NCBI GenBank assembly: GCA_041389525.1
Contig: JAWKRR010000036.1
Location: 10,629 to 74,628, forward strand
DNA: 64,000 nt
From: JACKFB01 sp041389525
GTDB lineage: Bacteria > Myxococcota_A > UBA9042 > PHBI01 > JACKFB01
Direction: 5' to 3'
The notes below the pieces were generated by a model, which did not search any database, was not told the origin of the DNA, and saw only the letters and a program-made list of their open reading frames with translations. Position numbers and translations under genes: made by a program. Of the stretch, positions 54,797 through 64,000 are shown in pieces; position 1 is the stretch's first letter; every line of letters begins with the position of its first letter.

Positions 54797-56226
54797 GGGC
54801 GCAGGACTTGCGCCGCGCGCCTGAGGCGGTTCTGGCAGCGCGCCTTGCCGATGACCTCCATGGACTCAAAGAGCGGCGGGGTCGCCGTGCGCCCGGTGAT
54901 CGCGACGCGCACCATCATGAAGAGGTCGCGCGCCGAGAATCCCGTCGCCTCGCACTGCGCGCGCAGCACCTCCTCGAGCGTCGCGGTGTCGAACTCGCGC
55001 ATGGCGTCGACGGCCTCGACCACGACCTTCATCGCGGCGTAGCACTCTTTGCGCTCGCGCTTCTTCGGGATGAGCGCCTCGGCCTCCAGCGGGAAGTCGT
55101 CGGCGAAGAAGAAGGGCGTCGAGGTCACGAAGTCCTCGAGCCGGCTGATCCGCTCCTGTACCAGCGGTGCGACGCGGCGCAGGTAGTCCGTGCCCAGCAG
55201 CCACCCCTGCAGCCGCGCGACCAGCGCGTCGGGCGTCAGGTCGCGCAGGTAGAGGCCGTTGAGCCAGTCGAGCTTGGCCAGGTCGAAGACCGGCCCGCCG
55301 GTGGTGATGCGCCCGAGATCCAGCTCGGCCACCAGGTCGTCGAAGGTGAACTTCTCGCGCTCGTCGGCCAGCGAGAAGCCCATGCGGCTGAGGAAGTTCA
55401 GCATCGCCTCGGGCAGGATGCCGGCGCGCTGGTAATACTCGAGACTCACGGGGTTTTTGCGCTTGCTGATCTTGCTCTTGTCGGCGTTTCGCAAGAGCGG
55501 CAGGTGCGCGAAGGCGGGCGCGTCCCAGTCGAAGGCCCGGTAGAGCTGGACGTGCTTCGGGGTCGACGGGATCCACTCCTCGGCGCGGATGACGTGGGTG
55601 ATGCCCATGAGGTGGTCGTCGACGACGTTGGCGAGGTGGTAGGTCGGGAAGCCGTCCGACTTCATCAGGATCTGGTCGTCGATCTCGGCGTTGTTGATGC
55701 TGATCTCGCCGCGCAGGGCGTCGACGAAGCTGGTCTGGCCGTCCAGCGGCATCTTCATGCGGACGACGTAGGGCTGGCCTTCCGCGATGCGCCGGTCGAC
55801 CTCGGTCTGGGGGATGTCGCGGTAGCGGCGGTCATAAGAGGTCGCCAGGCGCTGCTCGCGCGCGGTCGCCCGCATCTCCTCGAGCTCTTCGGCGGTCGCG
55901 AAGCAGCGGTAGGCGTGGCCGGCGGCGATGAGGCGCTCGGCGTGCTCGCGGTAGATCTCGGTGCGCTCGCTCTGCCGGTAGGGGCCGCATGGGCCGCCGA
56001 TGTCCGGGCCCTCGTCCCAGGTCAGGCCCAGCCACCGCAGGGACGCGAAGATCGCGTCTTCGCTCTCCGAGGTCGAGCGGGTCTGGTCGGTGTCCTCGAT
56101 GCGCAGGATGAACTGGCCGCCGTGCTTGCGGGCGAAGGCGAGGTTGAAGAGCGCGACGTAGGCGGTGCCCACGTGGGGGTCGCCGGTGGGGCTTGGCGCG
56201 ATGCGGACGCGGACGGGGGCGGTCAT
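54793..56226 (-). CDS. gltX: Glutamyl-tRNA synthetase
   Basis: 477 residues, class I synthetase. HIGH-type motif PSPTGDPHVGT (11-21) and KMSKS-type KISKRKN are intact; the GluRS C-terminal helical domain is complete. Could be discriminating or not; a tRNA-Gln is in the window but no GlnRS or GatCAB, so this cannot be decided. One base after gmk. Confidence 0.97.
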   Translation of the reverse strand: MTAPVRVRIAPSPTGDPHVGTAYVALFNLAFARKHGGQFILRIEDTDQTRSTSESEDAIFASLRWLGLTWDEGPDIGGPCGPYRQSERTEIYREHAERLIAAGHAYRCFATAEELEEMRATAREQRLATSYDRRYRDIPQTEVDRRIAEGQPYVVRMKMPLDGQTSFVDALRGEISINNAEIDDQILMKSDGFPTYHLANVVDDHLMGITHVIRAEEWIPSTPKHVQLYRAFDWDAPAFAHLPLLRNADKSKISKRKNPVSLEYYQRAGILPEAMLNFLSRMGFSLADEREKFTFDDLVAELDLGRITTGGPVFDLAKLDWLNGLYLRDLTPDALVARLQGWLLGTDYLRRVAPLVQERISRLEDFVTSTPFFFADDFPLEAEALIPKKRERKECYAAMKVVVEAVDAMREFDTATLEEVLRAQCEATGFSARDLFMMVRVAITGRTATPPLFESMEVIGKARCQNRLRRAAQVLRP

Positions 56227-56227
56227 G

Positions 56228-56887
56228 TCAGTCGGTCTCTTTTTCGTCGGTGGGAGCTAGGAGATCGGAGAGTGCCGTGGCGTGGCGGTCGGTCTTGGCG
56301 CGCTCGGCCCGCAGGATGGCGCGGAAGGTCTGGGCGGCCACGTCCACGTCGTCGTTGACGATGACGTAGTGGTAGCGGGGCGCGCAGGCGATCTCGCTGC
56401 GGGCGTTTGAGAGGCGGATCTGGATCTGCTCCTCGGTCTCGGTGTGGCGGCCGCGGAGCCGCGCCTCGAGCACCGCCATCGAGGGCGGCAGCATGAAGAT
56501 GGTGATGGCGTCGGCGTACGCGGCCATCAGCTGGAAGGCGCCCTGGGGGTCGATGTCGAAGAGGATGTCGCGGCCCTCGGCCCACAAGCGCCGGATCTCG
56601 GCGTGGCTTGTGCCGTAGCGGCGGGCGTGGACGCGGGCGTGCTCGGCGAACCCGCCCTCGGCGACCATCGCGTCGAAGGTGGGGTCGTCGACGAAGTGGT
56701 AGTCGCGGCCTTCGACCTCGGCGCCCCGGGCGGGCCGCGTCGTGTGGCTGACGCTGAAGGCCAGGTTGGGCTCGGCGGCCAGCACCCGCTCGGCGACCGT
56801 GGTCTTGCCGGTCCCGCTGGGTGCCGTCAAGACGACCATCAAGCCACGGGCGGGCTCGGAATCACGCGAAGTTTTGGACCTGCTCAC
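56228..56887 (-). CDS. gmk: Guanylate kinase
   Basis: Phosphorylates GMP to GDP, 219 residues. P-loop APSGTGKTT, GMP-binding SHTTRPARGAEVEGRDYHFV and FDIDPQG are present. The GTG start at 56887 is supported by GGAG 7 bases before and lies inside the 3' end of yicC (26-base overlap). C-terminal extension of about 15 residues. yicC-gmk linkage is common in bacteria. Confidence 0.96.
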   Translation of the reverse strand: MSRSKTSRDSEPARGLMVVLTAPSGTGKTTVAERVLAAEPNLAFSVSHTTRPARGAEVEGRDYHFVDDPTFDAMVAEGGFAEHARVHARRYGTSHAEIRRLWAEGRDILFDIDPQGAFQLMAAYADAITIFMLPPSMAVLEARLRGRHTETEEQIQIRLSNARSEIACAPRYHYVIVNDDVDVAAQTFRAILRAERAKTDRHATALSDLLAPTDEKETD

Positions 56888-57758
56888 GGATGCGCTCCAG
56901 CTCGACTTTGGTATCGACGACGTCCTGGGCCATCCCCGCGTCGCGGCACTTCGAGCCGATGGTGTTCACCTCGCGCCCCAGCTCTTGGGCCAGGAAATCG
57001 AGGCGCTTGCCGCGCAGCGGGTCGTCCTGGGGCCCGAGCAGCGCGCGAAAGGCCGCGACGTGGCTGCGCGCGCGGACGGTCTCTTCGGTGACGTCGCTCT
57101 TGTCGGCGAAGAGCACCAACTCAGTGGCCAGCCGCGACTCGTCCAGCGCCACGCCGTGACGCTCCATCGCGTCCTGGAGGCGCTGACGCAGGCGCGTCTC
57201 GTAGGCGGCCTGCACCAGCGGCGCGGCCTCCTCGAAGCGGGTCAGCAGCTCGTCGAGTCGGTCCAGCCGCTGGCCGATATCCCGCGCCAAGGCCTCGCCC
57301 TCCGCCGTGCGCATGACCAGCGTCGCCTCGAGGGCCTCGCTGAGCGCGGCCGCGAAACCCTCGGCCAGCGCGGTCTCGTCGAGGCTGGCGGTCTGGATCT
57401 GGATGATGTCGCCTACCCGCAGCAGCAGGTCGAGGCCGGGCATCGGCGCCCCCACCTCGGTCGCCAGCTTCGCCAGCGCCTCCATCACGCGGGTCGCCGC
57501 CTTGTGGGCGATGACCACCTCGACGTCGCGCTCGGTGGCACTCTCGAGCTGCACCGACAGGTCCACCGCGCCGCGCCCGAGCCGCGCCTCGATGAGCGCG
57601 CGTGCGTCGGCCTCGGACCCGGCGAGCTCCGTGGGCAAGTGCGTGCGCAGATTCAGGTTTCGGTGATTCACCGACTTGATCTGCACGCGAAATCGCGCGC
57701 CGGAGGCTTCGAAGGTCGCGTGGCCGAAGCCGGTCATGCTGGTCGGCGTGTTGCTCAA
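56862..57758 (-). CDS. yicC: YicC family protein
   Basis: 298 residues. YicC_N domain with SMTGFGHA and VNHRNLNLRTHLP, and the C-terminal domain with RLDFLAQELGREVNTIGSKC. E. coli YicC is an endoribonuclease acting on small RNAs. The start is probably TTG 57758, which overlaps the upstream stop (TTGA) and follows CAGGA; GTG 57779 would lie inside the epimerase gene. Confidence 0.9.
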   Translation of the reverse strand: MSNTPTSMTGFGHATFEASGARFRVQIKSVNHRNLNLRTHLPTELAGSEADARALIEARLGRGAVDLSVQLESATERDVEVVIAHKAATRVMEALAKLATEVGAPMPGLDLLLRVGDIIQIQTASLDETALAEGFAAALSEALEATLVMRTAEGEALARDIGQRLDRLDELLTRFEEAAPLVQAAYETRLRQRLQDAMERHGVALDESRLATELVLFADKSDVTEETVRARSHVAAFRALLGPQDDPLRGKRLDFLAQELGREVNTIGSKCRDAGMAQDVVDTKVELERIREQVQNFA

Positions 57759-58690
57759 TTGGAGTCCTGCAGGTACCACGCGACGGTTTGCTGGAGGCCC
57801 TCGGCGATGCCGACGCGGGGCGTCCAGCCGAGGACATCTCGGGCGAGGCTGATGTCGCCGACGGAGTGTCGGATATCGCCAGCCCGCTCCGGGCCAAACG
57901 AGGGCTCAGCGCTGGAGCCGGCGGCGTCCCGGATGGTCCGGTAGAGGTCCAGCACGCTGGTCTGGACGCCGGTGCCGATGTTGAAGACCTGCCCGGCCAC
58001 GCCGGGGGCCACCGCGGCGCGCAGGTTGGCGTCCACCACGTTGTCGATGAAGACGAAGTCGCGGGTCGCGCCCCCGTCGCCGAAGATCGTGACCGGCTTC
58101 CCGGCGATCAAGCGGGTCGCGAAGACCGGGATGGCCGCCGCGTAGCCGCCGTCGGGGCTCTGGCGCGGGCCGAAGACGTTGAAGTAGCGCAGCGCGACGA
58201 CCTCGAGGCCCAACCCGCGGGTCCAGACCTGGCCGTAAATCTCGCCGGCCAGCTTTGACGCGGCGTAAGGGCTGGCGGGCGCCAGCACCGAGGTCTCGCG
58301 CTTGGGCAGGGTCGGCTCGTCGCCGTAGACCGCGCAGGTCGCCGACAGCACGCAGCGCTCCACGCCGGCGGCGCGCGCGGCCTCGTAGACGCGCATGGTG
58401 CCGGTGGTGTTGACCTCGTGGGTGTGGGCCGGGTCGTCCATCGACGCCGGCACGCTGACCTGGGCGGCCAGGTGGAAGACGTAGCGGCAGCCTTGCATCG
58501 CGCTGGGCAGCGCGCTGGGGCTCAGGATGCTGCCGACCCGCAGGTCCACGTCGAGCCCCTCGAGGTTGGCGCGGTCGCCCGTCGAGAGGTCGTCCAGCAC
58601 GCGGACGGTGTCGCCGCGGGCGATCAGCCGCCGTGCGATGTGGGAGCCGATGAAGCCGGCGCCGCCGGTGATGAGGCAGAGGTCGCTCAT
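57755..58690 (-). CDS. NAD-dependent sugar epimerase/dehydratase
   Basis: 311 residues, extended SDR. Rossmann motif TGGAGFIGSH, catalytic Tyr and Lys in SPYAASKLAGE, SATCAVYG Ser/Thr site. Related to UDP-glucose/UDP-glucuronate 4-epimerases. Start ATG 58690 after GGAGG, overlapping the upstream gene (ATGA). It may work with ugd, for example on UDP-glucuronate, but this is inference. Confidence 0.9.
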   Translation of the reverse strand: MSDLCLITGGAGFIGSHIARRLIARGDTVRVLDDLSTGDRANLEGLDVDLRVGSILSPSALPSAMQGCRYVFHLAAQVSVPASMDDPAHTHEVNTTGTMRVYEAARAAGVERCVLSATCAVYGDEPTLPKRETSVLAPASPYAASKLAGEIYGQVWTRGLGLEVVALRYFNVFGPRQSPDGGYAAAIPVFATRLIAGKPVTIFGDGGATRDFVFIDNVVDANLRAAVAPGVAGQVFNIGTGVQTSVLDLYRTIRDAAGSSAEPSFGPERAGDIRHSVGDISLARDVLGWTPRVGIAEGLQQTVAWYLQDSN

Positions 58691-60069
58691 GCTGCGGGTC
58701 CCTCCATGGAGTCGACGACCTGTGGGATCCAGCCGTCCAGCAGCCCGAGATCGTCGATGAGATCGAAGGATACGTAGCGCGAGCGGATCTGTCGGCACAC
58801 GCGGATGGTGCGCTCGAAGTGGGCGCGGTCGACGCCGATCCCGCTGGCTTGCGAGATGGCGCCTGCGTCTTTGAGGGCCTGGGCGACCTCGTCGGGCGGG
58901 ACGAGGGAGTCGCGCAGCCGCTCGCGGATCTCGGGCCAGGCGGCGCGGACGCGGTGCAGCTCGTCGCGTAGGGCCTCGCCGTGAAGCTGCTTCTCGCGGA
59001 TCTGGGCCTTCACCTCGGCGATGACCGGCGGCGTGAGCAGCGGGTGGTCGGCGTCGATGGCGTCGATCCACGAGGCGTCGGCGCGGCGTGCGGCGGCGGC
59101 CTCCGGGTCGATGGCCGAGGGCTCCAGCGCGACGAGCTTCTCGATGAGGCGGCCGGAGACCAGGGTGCCGATGCCGACCTGGGTGCCGTGCAGGGCGCGG
59201 ACGCCGCGGTCCTGGCAGTGCTCTTCCATGTCCCAGTAGTGGCTGACGAGGTGCTCGCCGCCGGACGCGGGCGCTGACGACCCGGCGATGGCCATGGAGA
59301 ACCCGCTGACCAGGATGGTCTCCATGAGCACGCGGGTGGCGTCGGACTCGCCGCGGCCGATGCCTTCGGCGCGGGCGACCATCTGGCGCCAGGCCTCGTC
59401 GAGCAGCTTGGCGGCCTCGTCGGAGTAGGACACGCCGCGCACGAGGTGCGAGAGCAGCCAGTCGGCGTGGCTGTAGGGTTTGCTGAGCAGATCGCCGAAG
59501 CCCGCCTGGTTCATCACCGCGGGTGCCGTGCGGATGACGTCGATGTCGGCGAAGATCGCCTCGGCTTGGCGGCAGGGCCAGGTGCGCTTCACGCCGTCGG
59601 CGAGGATGGCGACGATGCCCGAGGTGTAGCCGTTCATGCTGGCGGCGGTCGGGACGAGCTGGCAGGGCCGCTCGATCTTTGTCGACGCGCTCTTGACGAT
59701 GTCGCAGACCGTGCCGGCGCCCACCGCGATGGCGTTGAAGCGGTCCGAGGCCAGCAGGAAGGTCCGCATCGCCTCGATGACGCCGGTCTCGCAGCACAGC
59801 TCGTCGTCGCCGGGGCGCGGGTCGAGGATGAGGTGCGTGGTCAGGCGGCCGCCGCGCTTCAGCGCCGCCTCGACACGCTCGCCCGCGGCCTCGTAGGTGT
59901 GGGCGTCGGCGACGATGACGTCGATCTTGCCGGCGTGCTGGGCCTGCAGCCACGGCGCGATGGCGTCGATGACGTCCTCGCCGAGGGCGATGTGGCGGGT
60001 GCGACCGGGCTGACCGCTGCGGTCGGCGTCGGCGGTGAGGCGGTCGAGTATTTGGGAGGCGTTTTCCAT
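58687..60069 (-). CDS. sn-glycerol-1-phosphate dehydrogenase (AraM/EgsA type)
   Basis: 460 residues, iron/zinc-alcohol dehydrogenase fold. Markers: AIAVGAGTVCDIVK, PTAASMNGYTSG and metal site SGGEHLVSHYWDM, very like Bacillus AraM, which reduces dihydroxyacetone phosphate to sn-glycerol-1-phosphate. That stereoisomer is the archaeal lipid backbone and is made by some bacteria. No GGGP synthase gene is adjacent. First gene of the operon. No ribosome-binding site precedes ATG. Confidence 0.85.
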   Translation of the reverse strand: MENASQILDRLTADADRSGQPGRTRHIALGEDVIDAIAPWLQAQHAGKIDVIVADAHTYEAAGERVEAALKRGGRLTTHLILDPRPGDDELCCETGVIEAMRTFLLASDRFNAIAVGAGTVCDIVKSASTKIERPCQLVPTAASMNGYTSGIVAILADGVKRTWPCRQAEAIFADIDVIRTAPAVMNQAGFGDLLSKPYSHADWLLSHLVRGVSYSDEAAKLLDEAWRQMVARAEGIGRGESDATRVLMETILVSGFSMAIAGSSAPASGGEHLVSHYWDMEEHCQDRGVRALHGTQVGIGTLVSGRLIEKLVALEPSAIDPEAAAARRADASWIDAIDADHPLLTPPVIAEVKAQIREKQLHGEALRDELHRVRAAWPEIRERLRDSLVPPDEVAQALKDAGAISQASGIGVDRAHFERTIRVCRQIRSRYVSFDLIDDLGLLDGWIPQVVDSMEGPAA

Positions 60070-60079
60070 AGGAGGCGCC

Positions 60080-60108
60080 TACATATCGAGTCCGCGGGCG
60101 ATCGTCGA
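60080..60108 (-). promoter_or_regulatory. Possible promoter of the six-gene operon
   Basis: On the minus strand TCGACG (60103-60108), a 17-base spacer and TATGTA (60080-60085). The predicted start near 60073 leaves only about 4 bases before ATG 60069. Weak match. Confidence 0.4.
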
Positions 60109-60154
60109 GGGCGAAGGCCGGCGGAGGCGAGGGTTTGGGAGTCTGCGGGCGCCC

Positions 60155-61924
60155 CTAGTCGGGCGGGTCACACGGGTCGGCTTCGCTGATGGCATCTCGG
60201 GATTCGAGATTCCGGCGTGCGGCCGTCACCGCCTCGTGGACGCGCAGGTAGAAGCGGTCGTGGCCCACGCGCTCCCAGAAGCCGGAGCGCTGCATGACGT
60301 CGCGGACTGGGCCCTTGGCGCCGGCGAAGTAGAGCTCGAAGCCGAAGGTGTCGGCCTCGTCGGCGATCTCGAACAGCGCGGTGGCGGCGGAGGAGTCCAG
60401 CTCGTTGATGCTGGTGGCGTCGATGACCAGGGCGCGGAGGCGCTCGGGGCACTCTTCGCGCAGGCGGGCGACGGTGTCGCGGAGGAAGGTGACGTTGCCG
60501 AAGTAGAACGGCGCGTCCACGCGGACCAGGGTCATGCCGGGGATGCGGCGGGCCTCGGGGAAGCGGTCGAGGTTGCGGTAGCTCTCGGTGCCGGGGAGCT
60601 GGCCCAGGATGGCCGTGTGGGGGCGCGTCGAGCGGACCACGAACCACAGGACGGACGCGGTGACGCCGATGAGGATGCCCTCCTGGATGCCGACGACCAG
60701 GGTGGCCGCGAACGTGAGGACCAGCAGCCCGAGATCGGAGCGTTTGACGCGCCACAGAAAGCGGATGATGCGCGTGTCGATGAGGGTGGCGGTGGCGGAC
60801 GCGATGATGGCGGCGAGGGCGGGGCGCGGCAGGTCGTGGAGCAGGGGGGTGAGGAAGAGGAGGACCAGCAGCATGAGGGCGGCGGTGACCAGCGAGGCGA
60901 GCGGGGTGCGGGCGCCGGCGTCGTTGTTGACGGCGCTGCGCGAGAAGCCGCCGGCGATGGGGTAGCCGCCGGTGAGGCCGCCGGCGAGGTTGGCGAGGCC
61001 CAGGGCGGTGAACTCGCGGTTGGGGGCGATGCGGTAGCCGTGGCGGGCGGCGAGCGCGCGGCCGACCGAGATCGCCTCGATGAAGCCGATGAAGGCGAGG
61101 GTCAGCGCGCCGGGGAGCAGCGCTGTGGCGGTGGCGGCGTCGGGCGGTGAGAAGTCGGGGGTGGGCAGCCCGGAGGGGACGGCGCCGACCACTGGGACGC
61201 CGCTGGAGTGCAGGTCGAAGAGCACCGAGAACACGGTGGCGGCGACGACCACGACCAAGGCTCGGGGGGCGCGGGGAGCGAGGCGGCGCATGGCCGACAG
61301 GGCGATGAGGCTGCCCAGCCCCACGATGGCGGCGGCGGGGTGGACGCTGGGGAGGCCGGCGAGCAGCGCGCGGGCGGTCTCCAGGGGGTCGGCGCCCGCG
61401 GGGCTGGAGAGGCCGAGGAGGGGGCCGGCCTGGCTGAGCGCGATGACCAGGGCGACGGCGGAGGTGAAGCCGCTCAGCACGGGCTGGGAGAGGAAATTCG
61501 CGAGGAAGCCCATGCGCAGCGAGCCCATGGCGAGCTGGAGCGCGCCCACCATCAGGGCCAGGGTGGCCGCCAGGGCGACGGGGCTGAGGCCGCCGGTGAC
61601 CGCGAGGCCGCCGATGATGGCGGCGACCAGCAGGGAGTCGGTGGCGACGGGGCCGACCGCGAGCTGGCGCGAGGTGCCGAAGAGGGCGTAGACGGCCAGC
61701 GGGAGGGTGGCGGCGTAGAGTCCGACGACCGGGGGGAGGCCCGCCAGGGTCGCGTAGGCCATGGCTTGGGGGGCGAGCAGCACCGCGGTGGTGACGCCGG
61801 CGGTGAGGTCGCCGCGCAGATCGGCGCGCTGGTAGCGGCGCATCCAGCCGACCGCGGGGATGAGGCGCTCCAGCGTCGAGGGGCGCAGGGCGGGCGTGGC
61901 GGCGTGGGGTGTGGGCTTCGGCAT
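60155..61924 (-). CDS. SulP family anion transporter with STAS domain
   Basis: 589 residues, about 12-14 membrane helices. SulP signature region (APQAMAYATLAGLPPVVGLYA) and SFSRSAVNNDAGARTP-type motif, then a cytoplasmic STAS domain (about 450-565) with LVIDATSINELDSSAATAL. Substrates in the family include sulfate, bicarbonate and other anions. Start ATG 61924 lacks a good ribosome-binding site; Met28 is a possible later start. Divergent from a sigma54 activator. Confidence 0.92.
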   Translation of the reverse strand: MPKPTPHAATPALRPSTLERLIPAVGWMRRYQRADLRGDLTAGVTTAVLLAPQAMAYATLAGLPPVVGLYAATLPLAVYALFGTSRQLAVGPVATDSLLVAAIIGGLAVTGGLSPVALAATLALMVGALQLAMGSLRMGFLANFLSQPVLSGFTSAVALVIALSQAGPLLGLSSPAGADPLETARALLAGLPSVHPAAAIVGLGSLIALSAMRRLAPRAPRALVVVVAATVFSVLFDLHSSGVPVVGAVPSGLPTPDFSPPDAATATALLPGALTLAFIGFIEAISVGRALAARHGYRIAPNREFTALGLANLAGGLTGGYPIAGGFSRSAVNNDAGARTPLASLVTAALMLLVLLFLTPLLHDLPRPALAAIIASATATLIDTRIIRFLWRVKRSDLGLLVLTFAATLVVGIQEGILIGVTASVLWFVVRSTRPHTAILGQLPGTESYRNLDRFPEARRIPGMTLVRVDAPFYFGNVTFLRDTVARLREECPERLRALVIDATSINELDSSAATALFEIADEADTFGFELYFAGAKGPVRDVMQRSGFWERVGHDRFYLRVHEAVTAARRNLESRDAISEADPCDPPD

Positions 61925-61940
61925 CTTCGGTAGTCGGGCT

Positions 61941-61955
61941 GCACGGGTCGTGCCA
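61941..61955 (-). promoter_or_regulatory. Sigma54-type promoter for the SulP gene
   Basis: On the minus strand TGGCACG (61955-61949), 4 bases, GTGC (61944-61941): it matches TGGCACG-N4-TTGC except for one base, with correct GG/GC spacing. The start near 61929 would leave a leader of only about 5 bases before ATG 61924. Confidence 0.5.
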
Positions 61956-62092
61956 GCATGGCGGCGTGACCGCGAAGGCCGCGTGGCTACGGGCTGGGCT
62001 CGCGCGCGCGTCCTCGCTCAGGGCGGCCGCGTGGACTCAATGTTTCAATTCGTTCAGACTGACGTCGCAACGTATCGAGACAGGAGCCATCC

Positions 62093-63061
<969 letters not shown>

Positions 63062-63157
63062 GCGCGGGGCGCGCGGGGCGAGGGGACGTGTGAGCGCGGG
63101 GCAGGACCGCGGGCGGCCCGAGGGGGTCGGAATCATGCTTGGGCTGCGCGGCGATCG

Positions 63158-63186
63158 TTGCCGCGAACCGCGCGCGCCCGTACCAT
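63158..63186 (+). promoter_or_regulatory. Sigma70-type promoter for rel, predicting a leaderless mRNA
   Basis: TTGCCG (63158-63163), a 17-base spacer, TACCAT (63181-63186). The expected start falls at or beside ATG 63193. Confidence 0.5.
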
Positions 63187-63192
63187 GAGCCG

Positions 63193-64000
63193 ATGGCCGT
63201 CCAGCCCGCCGCGGATCCCGTCGCCGAGCCGCCCGAAGCCGTTATCGCCGACATCATCGACGCCATGCGCGAGTACATGCCCGCGCCAGACGTCAACATG
63301 GTGCGCCGCGCCTTCGTCTTCGCAGAGCAGCATCATCGGCCCCAGCGCCGAAAGAGCGGCGCGCCCTACATCGGGCACCCGGTGGCCGTGGCGCGCATCC
63401 TGTGCGAGCTGAAGCTCGACGAGGAGTCGATCTGCGCCGCGCTGATGCACGACACCGTGGAGGACACCAGCGCCACCCTCGAGGACGTCGAGGTGGTCTT
63501 CAACAAGAGCATCGCCGAGCTTGTCGACGGCGTGACCAAGCTCAACCAGATCCGGTTCCGCTCCAACGAGGAGAAACAGGCCGAGAACTTCAGGAAGATG
63601 CTGGTCGCGATGAGCCGCGACATCCGCGTCATCCTGGTCAAGCTGGCCGACCGCACCCACAACATGCGGACCCTGGATCACCTGCCGCCCGAGAAGCGCG
63701 TGGGGATCGCCCGCGAGACGATGGACATCTTCGCGCCGCTGGCCAATCGGCTGGGGCTTGGCGCGGTGAAGGCCGAGCTCGAAGACCTGTCATTTCGGCA
63801 TCTTGAGCCCGAGGGCTACGCGGAGCTCTCGCAGAAGATCAACGAGCGCATCGACGCGCGCCGCGAGTACATCGACGACGTCGTCCACGAGCTGACCGAG
63901 CTGGTGGGCCGCGAGAAGATCGACGCGGAGGTTGCCGGGCGGCCCAAGCACTTCTGGTCGATCCACCGGAAGATGCAGCGGCAGCGCATCCCCTTCGAGC
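63193..64000 (+). CDS. rel: Rel/SpoT (p)ppGpp synthetase/hydrolase, 5' part
   Basis: 269 codons, running off the window end. The HD hydrolase domain is intact (AALMHDTVEDT, KLADRTHNMRTL), so (p)ppGpp hydrolysis is expected; it ends at the beginning of the synthetase domain (GRPKHFWSIHRKM). Bifunctional Rel is therefore likely. ATG 63193 is in the right frame; ATG 63185 is out of frame. No ribosome-binding site is visible, consistent with a leaderless transcript. The N-terminus carries about 20 extra residues rich in Ala and Pro. Confidence 0.95.
   Translation, partial: MAVQPAADPVAEPPEAVIADIIDAMREYMPAPDVNMVRRAFVFAEQHHRPQRRKSGAPYIGHPVAVARILCELKLDEESICAALMHDTVEDTSATLEDVEVVFNKSIAELVDGVTKLNQIRFRSNEEKQAENFRKMLVAMSRDIRVILVKLADRTHNMRTLDHLPPEKRVGIARETMDIFAPLANRLGLGAVKAELEDLSFRHLEPEGYAELSQKINERIDARREYIDDVVHELTELVGREKIDAEVAGRPKHFWSIHRKMQRQRIPFE

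Noticed and set aside
63185..63193. ATG 63185 as the rel start
   Set aside because: Out of frame with the Rel coding sequence.

Overview
The window is a GC-rich bacterial chromosome segment. It looks like a myxobacterium-type or other deltaproteobacterial-grade Gram-negative. That is an inference from several genes: a TonB-dependent receptor, outer-membrane barrel proteins, a Hanks-kinase/sigma54-activator fusion, a second sigma54 activator, a bacterial sn-glycerol-1-phosphate dehydrogenase and GC-rich codon use. No insertion sequence, prophage, CRISPR array or rRNA gene was seen.

Positions 2-24261 are the transcription/translation core: rpoB (3' part), rpoC, rpsL, rpsG, a broken EF-G-like gene, the S10-spc-alpha ribosomal genes with secY and adk, rpoA, rplQ, then tRNA-Gln and tRNA-Glu. 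The order is classical with notable exceptions. fusA is represented only by a divergent EF-G paralogue whose domain IV is broken by frameshifts. tuf is absent, rplC (L3) is missing between rpsJ and rplD, and neither map nor infA lies beside rpmJ. The block is cut into transcription units by good TTGACA-type promoters before rpsL, rpsJ, rplD and the tRNAs.

Positions 24314-38103 are mainly regulatory and envelope genes. They comprise the very large kinase-ATPase-TPR-GAF-sigma54 fusion regulator, divergent from a small acidic putative lipoprotein; a HAD-like protein without catalytic residues; dnaB and a small upstream gene; ugd (UDP-glucose dehydrogenase); a rhomboid protease; and a FliA-family sigma factor directly followed by a TonB-dependent receptor.

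Positions 38289-54154 carry gyrA-rlmI, an ArnT-like glycosyltransferase, rpsI-rplM, metK, a FadL/PorV-like outer membrane protein, two small envelope genes of unknown function, a basic winged-helix-like protein, and a threonine ammonia-lyase/membrane protein/cysteine synthase operon. Positions 54182-60069 are one tightly overlapped six-gene minus-strand operon (G1P dehydrogenase, epimerase, YicC, Gmk, GltX, DedA). Positions 60155-64000 hold a SulP transporter divergent from a sensor-less sigma54 activator, with a sigma54-like promoter between them, and the 5' part of a Rel/SpoT gene whose promoter predicts a leaderless mRNA.

The most unusual items are the decayed EF-G at the str/S10 junction with missing rplC and tuf, the 1677-residue fusion regulator, the FliA-type sigma/TonB receptor pair, and the sigma54 activator/SulP divergon.
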